Source: JAUNSR01 sp036655755 (GTDB taxonomy: Bacteria > Bacteroidota > Bacteroidia > Bacteroidales > JAUNSR01). Taken from it: 57,985 nt of DNA. This document shows, piece after piece, positions 51,950 through 57,985 of this stretch (position 1 is the first letter of the stretch; each line of letters opens with the position of its first letter). The stretch covers positions 1-57,985 of the forward strand of contig JAVVPN010000010.1 of NCBI GenBank assembly GCA_036655755.1. The letters are read 5' to 3'. Made by a program: the position numbers and the translations under genes. The notes beneath the pieces are model-generated. The model did not search any database, was not told where the DNA came from, and saw only the letters and a list, made by a program, of their open reading frames with translations.

Positions 51950-53491
51950 ATGTTTAAAAAACAACCCAAAGGACTTATAGCGGCCTCTTTGGCTAACATG
52001 GGGGAACGTTTCGGCTTCTACACCATGATGGCTATCCTGACGCTGTTCCTGATGTCAAAATTCGGCCTTGACAAAACAAGTGCAGGTATTATCTATTCTG
52101 TATTTTATTTTTCGATTTACATCCTTGCGCTGGTAGGTGGTGTTATCGCTGATAAAACCAGAAACTATAAAGGTACAATCCTGGGCGGATTGATCTGTAT
52201 GGCGATCGGTTATTTGCTGATTGCGATTCCGACTCCGACTCCGGCTCCGGAAGGACAGAAAGGAATGTATCTGGCAATGACTTGTTTCGGGTTGTTTGTA
52301 ATCGCCTTTGGTAACGGTTTGTTTAAAGGTAACCTTCAGGCCCTGGTAGGCCAGATGTACGATAATCCGCAGTATAACAAAATGCGTGACTCCGGTTTCT
52401 CTTTGTTCTACATGTTTATCAATGTAGGCGCGATCTTCGCTCCGTTTATTGCTCCGGCAGTACGTGAGTGGTGGTTGGGTCAGTTTGATTTCGCATATAA
52501 CTCAGACCTTCCGGAATTGTGTCATGGATTTATCAATAAAACATTGACTCCCGACGCGATGACTCGTTTTAACGAGTTGGCAGCTTCGGTTTGCATGAAT
52601 GAAACTACTCCGGGCGACTTGCTTACTTTTGCCAACAGCTACCTGAACGTATTTACTACAGGTTTCCACTATGCTTTTGCTGTAGCGATTATCGCGATGC
52701 TGATTTCATTGGTTATTTTCCTTGTAAGCAAGAAAAATCTACCGGGAAGCAATGGTAAAGCTGCAAAAGGCGATGATAAAAAAGAGATGAACAAAGAAGA
52801 GATCGTAATGTCTGCACAGGAGATCAAACAGCGCATCTGGGCTTTGATCGCCGTGTTCGGTATCGTAATCTTCTTCTGGTTCTCATTCCATCAGAATGGT
52901 TTGACGCTGACATTCTTCGCGAAAGACTATACGTTGCTGAAAATCGGCTCGATGAATATTACGGCAGAACAGTTCCAGTCAATGAATCCGTTCTTCGTTG
53001 TATTCCTTACACCGGTAGTGTTGGCTGTCTTCGGATGGTTGCGTGCACGCGGTAAAGAGCCTGCTGCTCCGGCTAAGATTGCGATCGGTATGGGTATTGC
53101 GGCGCTTGCTTATCTTGTGATGGTGGTTGGTTCGTTGAACTTGCCGGGTTCGCAGGAAGTACAGAATATGGGCGGTTTGCCTAACGCAATGCGTGTAACT
53201 CCTTTCTTATTGATCGTAGTATACTTTATCCTGACGGTTGCCGAGTTGTTTATCAGCCCGCTTGGATTGTCGTTCGTTTCGAAAGTTGCTCCTCCTAAAT
53301 ATCAGGGATTGATGCAGGGCGGATGGCTTGGTGCTACCGCTTTGGGTAACCAGCTGTTGTTTATCGGTGCGATTCTTTATGAACACGTGCCACTATGGTT
53401 AACATGGACGGTATTCGTTGTTGCTTGTTGTATTTCAATGATTACAATGATCTTCATGTTAGGTTGGTTAAACCGCATTACAAAATCATAA
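51950..53491 (+). CDS. POT/PTR-family peptide transporter, divergent N-terminal motif
   Basis: The 513-residue protein has about 14 hydrophobic segments and the POT layout. Helix 1 reads LANMGERFGFY, so the first Glu of the usual ExxERFxYY is Asn16, while Glu19, Arg20 and Phe21 remain. FGNGLFKGNLQALVGQMY matches the second PTR2 motif, and ELFISPLGLSFVSKVAPPKYQG matches the C-terminal half. Family members import di- and tripeptides with protons; the altered motif may change coupling or substrate. A second POT gene follows after a terminator. Confidence 0.87.
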   Translation: MFKKQPKGLIAASLANMGERFGFYTMMAILTLFLMSKFGLDKTSAGIIYSVFYFSIYILALVGGVIADKTRNYKGTILGGLICMAIGYLLIAIPTPTPAPEGQKGMYLAMTCFGLFVIAFGNGLFKGNLQALVGQMYDNPQYNKMRDSGFSLFYMFINVGAIFAPFIAPAVREWWLGQFDFAYNSDLPELCHGFINKTLTPDAMTRFNELAASVCMNETTPGDLLTFANSYLNVFTTGFHYAFAVAIIAMLISLVIFLVSKKNLPGSNGKAAKGDDKKEMNKEEIVMSAQEIKQRIWALIAVFGIVIFFWFSFHQNGLTLTFFAKDYTLLKIGSMNITAEQFQSMNPFFVVFLTPVVLAVFGWLRARGKEPAAPAKIAIGMGIAALAYLVMVVGSLNLPGSQEVQNMGGLPNAMRVTPFLLIVVYFILTVAELFISPLGLSFVSKVAPPKYQGLMQGGWLGATALGNQLLFIGAILYEHVPLWLTWTVFVVACCISMITMIFMLGWLNRITKS

Positions 53492-53513
53492 TAGCGATCC
53501 GCTAAAATAAAAG

Positions 53514-53559
53514 AGAGCCGGAAATCAGATCGTCGTATCTGACTTCCGGCTCTTTTTTT
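53514..53559 (+). terminator. Terminator between the two POT genes
   Basis: An inverted repeat (53514-53530 with 53537-53553; core AGAGCCGGAA, one mismatch) is followed by six or more Ts. The two transporters are therefore separate transcription units. Confidence 0.82.
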
Positions 53560-53711
53560 ATGTCGATACGAGCTTAAATAATATTTTATAATTATATCAG
53601 ACAGAAATAAATCGGAATGCCTGAATGTTGTATAATTTCAGTAATTATGGATTTTATCTACAAATAATGTCAATATTTGAACATAAAGATAGTTTTTCTT
53701 TCTAATTGGTA

Positions 53712-53719
53712 TATCTTTG
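53712..53719 (+). promoter_or_regulatory. Bacteroidetes -7 element for the second POT gene
   Basis: TATCTTTG lies 37 bases before the ATG at 53757; no clear -33 element. Confidence 0.45.
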
Positions 53720-53756
53720 GCGCTATCGTTAATGAATTGCAACATTGTTTTAAAGT

Positions 53757-55316
53757 ATGGGAAAAATCAAGAAGGGACATCCGAAGGGATTATATCTGTT
53801 GTTTGTGACAGAGATGTGGGAGCGTTTTAGCTATTACGGAATGAGAGGCCTTTTCATTCTGTTTATGATTAAGGCGTTGATGTTTGATAAAGGTTATGCA
53901 TCCGAAATTTACGGAAGCTATACGGGATTGGTGTATCTGACGCCGTTGTTGGGGGGATATATCGCCGATCGCTACTGGGGCAACCGCCGCTCGATTTTCT
54001 GGGGTGGGGTGCTGATGGCGTTGGGTCAATTCAGTATGTTCTTCAGTGCATGGCATTATCAGACCCCGGGACTGGCACAGTACAGTATGTTTCTGGGATT
54101 GGGATTGTTGATTCTTGGAAACGGTTTTTTCAAACCGAATATCTCAACCATGGTGGGAGATTTGTACGCGCCGCAGGATAAGCGGAAGGACGCGGCATTT
54201 ACCATCTTCTATATGGGTATCAATCTGGGGGCGTCGATTGCTCCGCTTTGGTGTGGGTTTATCGGCGATACGGGTAATCCGGCTGATTTTAAATGGGGAT
54301 TCCTATCGGCGGGTATCGGTATGCTGATCAGTGTGACCATATTCGAATTGTTTAAGAACAAATACCTGGTTACGCCCGAAGGAGTACAGATCGGTACCGC
54401 TCCAAACTCCGCGGCGATAACTGAAAGAGCGTTAGAGACGCCCGAAGCGGTAATCGAACATGCCGAAAAAACGAAATCGCGCTCGCTTGCATCGATGGCG
54501 GCATGGGTTGCGGGTGAAATCGGATTGGGGTCATTGTTTTATTTCGGACTTGGTTTTGATGTGATCGGAGCGATTATATTCTCTTTGTGTCTGGTAATGC
54601 CTGCCTTTATTTTTACCGATCATAGCCTTACAAAACTGGAACGCCAGCGTATTCTTGTAATCTATATCATCGCGTTTTTCGTGATTTTCTTCTGGGCGGC
54701 TTTTGAGCAGGCGGCGGCTTCGCTGACCTTCTTTGCCGATGAGCAGACCAATCGCCACATCTTCGGATGGGAGATGCCGGCCTCTTATTTCCAATCGTTC
54801 AATGCGATCTTCATCGTAGTGCTTGCGCCGGTATTCGCTGCGCTTTGGCAGTTTTTAGGCAAAAAACAGATGGAACCTGCGTCACCTGTGAAACAATCGA
54901 TCGGTTTGTTCTTGCTGGCGGTAGGTTATCTGGTAATTGCGCTGGGTGTGCGTGGTATTGAGCCGGGCGTTAAGGTGAGCATTCTTTGGCTGACCGGATT
55001 GTATCTGATTCATACGATGGGGGAGTTGTGTTTGTCGCCGATCGGCTTGTCGATGGTAAACAAGCTGTCGCCTGTGCGCTTCGCTTCGTTGTTGATGGGG
55101 GTATGGTATATGTCGACAGCGGCAGCCAATAAATTCGCGGGAATATTGTCGGGGTTTTATCCCGAAGCAGGCGAACCGGCTAAATCATTCATCGGATTTC
55201 CGATTGAAAACCTGTTTGATTTCTTTATGCTTTTTGTCGTGATGGCGGGTGTGGCATCGGTTATTTTGTTCGGATTGTCGGGTTGGCTTAAGAAAATGAT
55301 GCAGGGAGTTGAATAA
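53757..55316 (+). CDS. POT/PTR-family proton-dependent peptide transporter
   Basis: The 519-residue protein has the complete POT helix-1 motif in TEMWERFSYYGMR (ExxERFxYY). It is followed by GGYIADRYWGNRR (MFS loop 2-3) and LGNGFFKPNISTMVGDLY (PTR2 signature), and later GELCLSPIGLSMVNKLSP. It should import di- and tripeptides with protons. It lies in tandem with a divergent paralogue but has its own -7 element. The intact motif here is a useful contrast to Asn16 in the upstream protein. Confidence 0.93.
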   Translation: MGKIKKGHPKGLYLLFVTEMWERFSYYGMRGLFILFMIKALMFDKGYASEIYGSYTGLVYLTPLLGGYIADRYWGNRRSIFWGGVLMALGQFSMFFSAWHYQTPGLAQYSMFLGLGLLILGNGFFKPNISTMVGDLYAPQDKRKDAAFTIFYMGINLGASIAPLWCGFIGDTGNPADFKWGFLSAGIGMLISVTIFELFKNKYLVTPEGVQIGTAPNSAAITERALETPEAVIEHAEKTKSRSLASMAAWVAGEIGLGSLFYFGLGFDVIGAIIFSLCLVMPAFIFTDHSLTKLERQRILVIYIIAFFVIFFWAAFEQAAASLTFFADEQTNRHIFGWEMPASYFQSFNAIFIVVLAPVFAALWQFLGKKQMEPASPVKQSIGLFLLAVGYLVIALGVRGIEPGVKVSILWLTGLYLIHTMGELCLSPIGLSMVNKLSPVRFASLLMGVWYMSTAAANKFAGILSGFYPEAGEPAKSFIGFPIENLFDFFMLFVVMAGVASVILFGLSGWLKKMMQGVE

Positions 55317-55376
55317 AAAAGCATCTTCTTAACCATTTTAAGATGTCGGGGTGTTTTCCATTGCGTTATTTTATTG

Positions 55377-55384
55377 TACTTTTG
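55377..55384 (+). promoter_or_regulatory. Bacteroidetes -7 element for hpt-adk
   Basis: TACTTTTG matches TAnnTTTG, 27 bases before the hpt ATG; TTTT at 55354-55357 is 19 bases upstream as a weak -33. Confidence 0.45.
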
Positions 55385-55411
55385 CCACTTATATAAAAGT
55401 AGTAACCATTT

Positions 55412-55951
55412 ATGAGTACGATTCAAGTTAAAGATAAATTTTTTAAGCCATTTATCTCCTCTGAAGAAATTCAGGCAGCTATTGAACGTGTTGCAGACGA
55501 GATGAATAAAGACCTTGCAGGTAAAAATCCCATTTTTATTTGCGTATTGAACGGCGCGTTTATGTTCGCCGCAGATTTATATAAGAACATTCGAATTGAT
55601 TCGGAAATCACTTTCATGCGAATGAAATCGTATGAGGGGATGGAAACATCAGGACATGTAAAATGCATCTCCGGATTGATGGAAGATGTAAAAGATCGTA
55701 CCGTAGTGGTTATAGAAGATATCGTTGATACAGGATACACGATGAAAAGCATCATTGCTCAATTGGAAGAAAAAGGAGCCTCAGAGGTGCTTATCGCAAC
55801 TTTGCTGCATAAGCCGGAAGCACTGAAAGTGCCTGAGCTGAAGCTTGACTATGTAGCCCTGACTATTCCGAATGCCTTTATCGTGGGTTACGGATTGGAT
55901 TACGATGAAATGGGACGTAATCTGAAAGATATTTATGTGATTGCCGACTAA
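55412..55951 (+). CDS. hpt: Hypoxanthine phosphoribosyltransferase
   Basis: The 179-residue protein has the PRPP-binding motif VVVIEDIVDTGYTM, the purine loop LLHKPEALKVPELKLDYVAL, and FIVGYGLDYDEMGRNL near the C-terminus. It salvages hypoxanthine (and usually guanine) to IMP/GMP. adk follows after 32 bases, and obgE comes next on the same strand, a grouping common in Bacteroidales. Confidence 0.94.
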   Translation: MSTIQVKDKFFKPFISSEEIQAAIERVADEMNKDLAGKNPIFICVLNGAFMFAADLYKNIRIDSEITFMRMKSYEGMETSGHVKCISGLMEDVKDRTVVVIEDIVDTGYTMKSIIAQLEEKGASEVLIATLLHKPEALKVPELKLDYVALTIPNAFIVGYGLDYDEMGRNLKDIYVIAD

Positions 55952-55983
55952 TTTATATTTTCATATTTAAGGTAAAAAAGAAA

Positions 55984-56556
55984 ATGTTGAACGTTGTTAT
56001 TTTTGGTGCGCCGGGTTCAGGTAAAGGTACTCAGAGCGAACTTATTATCAAGAAATATGGTTTGTTCCATATCTCAACAGGTGACGTATTGCGTAGTGAA
56101 ATGAAAAACGGTACGGAACTTGGTAAAACTGCGAAAGAATTTATTGAAAAAGGACAGTTGGTGCCGGATTCATTGATCATCGATATGCTTGCAAATGTTC
56201 TTGATTCGAACGAAGCAGCGAAAGACGGTGTTATTTTCGACGGTTTCCCTCGTACGATTCCACAGGCTGAGGCTTTGAATGAGATGTTGAAAGAGCGTGG
56301 CACAGCGGTTTCTATCGTTGTTGGTTTGGATGTTGAAGAGGCTGAATTGATCGATCGTTTGTTGAAACGTGGTCAGATCTCTGGTCGTTCGGACGATAAC
56401 TACGAAACTATCAAGAGCCGCCTGGATGTTTACAACAACCAGACTTCTCCATTGAAAGATTTCTATATCAAAGAAGGTAAATACGCTGATATCAAAGGGA
56501 TGGGTACCGTAGAAGAGATCTTCGGTCGTATCGAAACTGCTATCGACGCTCTATAA
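55984..56556 (+). CDS. adk: Adenylate kinase
   Basis: The 190-residue protein has the P-loop GAPGSGKGTQSELI, the AMP-binding HISTGDVLRSEMKNGTELG and FDGFPRTIPQAEAL. The lid is short (RLLKRGQISGRSDDN) without zinc cysteines, the short form. It equilibrates ATP, ADP and AMP. It lies between hpt and obgE, but the 223-base gap before obgE holds a REP-like element. Confidence 0.96.
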   Translation: MLNVVIFGAPGSGKGTQSELIIKKYGLFHISTGDVLRSEMKNGTELGKTAKEFIEKGQLVPDSLIIDMLANVLDSNEAAKDGVIFDGFPRTIPQAEALNEMLKERGTAVSIVVGLDVEEAELIDRLLKRGQISGRSDDNYETIKSRLDVYNNQTSPLKDFYIKEGKYADIKGMGTVEEIFGRIETAIDAL

Positions 56557-56598
56557 GAAATCAATAACCGGAAGGTTAAAAAGAGATTCGGGAATAAT

Positions 56599-56671
56599 GC
56601 GGGCGAATGTTATTCGCCCCTACAGCGCATTCTGATGTAGATTCATGTAGGGGCAAATAATATTTGCCCGC
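56599..56671. repeat. REP-like double palindrome between adk and obgE
   Basis: Two hairpins, GGGCGAATGTTATTCGCCC (56601-56619) and GGGCAAATAATATTTGCCC (56651-56669), are each palindromic. Together the 26-base arms 56599-56624 and 56646-56671 are inverted copies with 23 of 26 matches and end in CCCCTACA / TGTAGGGG. This is the structure of a repetitive extragenic palindrome or small MITE. No target-site duplication was evident. Confidence 0.8.
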
Positions 56672-56779
56672 CTTGTTCTTTCTTTATATAGGTGTGGTTC
56701 TGAACAGTGCGCACCGCTTTTTGTTTATTATATACCCGTGAGGGTGAATTTATTTATTTAAAAATCAAACTTTTAGTTT

Positions 56780-57964
56780 ATGGCGGGTTCAAACTTTGTA
56801 GACTATGTAAAGATATATTGCCGCTCCGGAAAGGGCGGTCGAGGCTCTACTCACCTTCACCGGGAAAAATTTGTCGCTAAAGGTGGTCCGGACGGTGGTG
56901 ATGGCGGACGCGGAGGTCATGTGATTTTGCGCGGTAACCGTAACTACTGGACGTTGCTTCACCTTAAATTTCAACGTCACGTATTTGCCGGTCATGGCGA
57001 ATCGGGAGGTGCAAGCCGTAGCTTTGGTAAAGACGGTAAGGACGAAATTATCGACGTGCCATGCGGTACGGTGGTTTTCGATGCCGAAACAGGAGAATTC
57101 CTTTGTGACGTAACGGACGACGGGCAAGAAGTTGTTTTGTTGAAAGGTGGTCGCGGGGGCTTGGGTAACTGGCATTTCCGTACTTCTACCAACCAAACGC
57201 CGCGTTATTCTCAACCGGGTGAACCGGCTTTGGAGCGTGCGGTTATCATGGAGTTGAAATTGTTGGCAGACGTTGGTTTGGTAGGATTCCCGAATGCGGG
57301 TAAATCTACTTTACTATCGGTATTGTCGGCTGCGAAACCGAAAATTGCGGATTATCCGTTTACAACTCTTGAGCCTAACCTGGGTATCGTATCGTATCGT
57401 GATAACCGTTCATTCGTAATGGCGGATATCCCCGGTATTATTGAGGGTGCGAGCGAAGGAAAAGGTCTGGGATTGCGTTTCTTGCGTCATATCGAACGTA
57501 ATGCGTTGCTGTTGTTTATGGTGCCGGCGGATAGCGATGATATTCGTAAAGAATATGATATCCTGCTTAACGAAATCGCTACATTCAATCCGGAGTTGCT
57601 CGATAAACAGCGTGTGCTGGCTATCACCAAATCGGATATGCTTGATGACGAATTGATCGAAGAGATTAAGAAAGATCTTCCGGATATTCCTTGCGTATTC
57701 ATTTCGTCGGTAATCAATATGGGATTGACCGAACTGAAAGATATCTTGTGGCGTGAGCTGAACAGCGAAACCAATAAGGTGACTACGATTACACACCGCA
57801 ATCTGGATATCCAGCCTACCGTGGAAGCGGAAGATGAGGATGAATATGAAGATGATGAGTGGGACGATGAGTATATCGTTGATGAGGATGATCTGATCGA
57901 TGAAGAAGATTATGAAGAGTCTGACTGGGATGAAGAAGAGGAACCTCAAGCTCCTCAGAAATAA
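56780..57964 (+). CDS. obgE: GTPase Obg/CgtA
   Basis: The 394-residue protein has the Gly-rich Obg fold at the N-terminus (CRSGKGGRGSTHLHREKFV, GGPDGGDGGRGGHVILRG). The G domain follows: G1 GFPNAGKST from 169, G2/G3 YPFTTLEPNLG and DIPGIIEGAS, G4 TKSD and G5 SSV. From about residue 349 the tail is strongly acidic, mostly Asp and Glu, in place of the OCT domain. Obg acts in 50S ribosome assembly and stress responses. Confidence 0.96.
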   Translation: MAGSNFVDYVKIYCRSGKGGRGSTHLHREKFVAKGGPDGGDGGRGGHVILRGNRNYWTLLHLKFQRHVFAGHGESGGASRSFGKDGKDEIIDVPCGTVVFDAETGEFLCDVTDDGQEVVLLKGGRGGLGNWHFRTSTNQTPRYSQPGEPALERAVIMELKLLADVGLVGFPNAGKSTLLSVLSAAKPKIADYPFTTLEPNLGIVSYRDNRSFVMADIPGIIEGASEGKGLGLRFLRHIERNALLLFMVPADSDDIRKEYDILLNEIATFNPELLDKQRVLAITKSDMLDDELIEEIKKDLPDIPCVFISSVINMGLTELKDILWRELNSETNKVTTITHRNLDIQPTVEAEDEDEYEDDEWDDEYIVDEDDLIDEEDYEESDWDEEEEPQAPQK

Positions 57965-57985
57965 AATCCTGACAAAATAAAAACG

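Noticed and set aside
791..57964. Prophage, transposon or conjugative island
   Set aside because: No integrase, transposase, tra or phage structural gene was found, and the genes are mainly conserved Bacteroidales housekeeping and envelope functions.

Overview
The window looks like a Bacteroidales draft-genome scaffold. Support for this comes from BlaI/M56-TonB regulator pairs, OmpP1/FadL, GH109 and GH3 lipoproteins, TonB-dependent receptors, DUF4831, a CDS-coupled hpt-adk-obgE set, and Bacteroidetes-type promoters (TTTG / TAnnTTTG). A family-level placement (Tannerellaceae or Dysgonomonadaceae) is only a guess. No rRNA, tRNA, CRISPR, phage or transposase gene was seen. Coding density is high, and most of the content is housekeeping or envelope genes.

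Layout. 1-5.2 kb: the 3' end of an acyl-CoA ligase, a 22-bp tandem repeat, pgeF, and a BlaI repressor with two tandem M56 membrane proteases behind a double palindromic operator. 5.2-9.1 kb (minus): radical SAM YhcC and a TldE/TldD pair whose TldD carries a Tat-like lipoprotein signal. 9.3-12.1 kb (plus): phoH, purC, ubiE/menG. 12.2-16.7 kb (minus): GH3 glucosidase, ROK glucokinase, glucosaminidase-LysM protein. 16.8-18.9 kb: cytidine deaminase, an exported protein of unknown function, a 100-N scaffold gap and rubrerythrin. 19-25.1 kb (minus): a four-gene cluster of TonB receptor, MFS permease, HemN and HemG. 25.3-28.6 kb (minus): HAD phosphatase, dnaX, DUF417. 28.9-35.5 kb: enolase, queF and a queuosine-precursor transporter, FadL, EEP-family hydrolase, beta-helix lipoprotein. 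35.6-41.6 kb: siderophore-type TonB receptor divergent from a large hybrid histidine kinase. 41.6-48.3 kb: PepD, a small membrane protein, an OmpH/Skp-like lipoprotein, AGCS symporter, DUF4831, Nnr. 48.5-58 kb (plus): MFS transporter, GH109, a repeat-rich spacer, two POT peptide transporters, hpt, adk, a REP-like palindrome and obgE.

How genes may work together. The TonB receptor, permease, HemN and HemG lie in one tightly packed cluster (3-bp gap, then 44 bp, then an ATGA overlap). This suggests uptake of a porphyrin or iron compound feeding the last oxidative steps to protoporphyrin IX. The yhhQ-queF pair makes a queuosine-precursor salvage/reduction unit, and a preQ1-I-like pseudoknot sits five bases before the yhhQ start codon. 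GH3 plus ROK kinase would release and phosphorylate glucose. PepD and the two POT carriers point to peptide use.

The most interesting points are: the preQ1-I-like element; the haem-linked uptake cluster; the Tat-lipoprotein TldD with a signal-less TldE; a C8 tract in dnaX where a -1 slip would give a gamma-sized product; two unrelated-sequence 22-bp-period repeat loci, one holding a perfect 23-bp inverted repeat; and a 100-N gap flanked by a 17-bp exact overlap, so probably no sequence is missing there.
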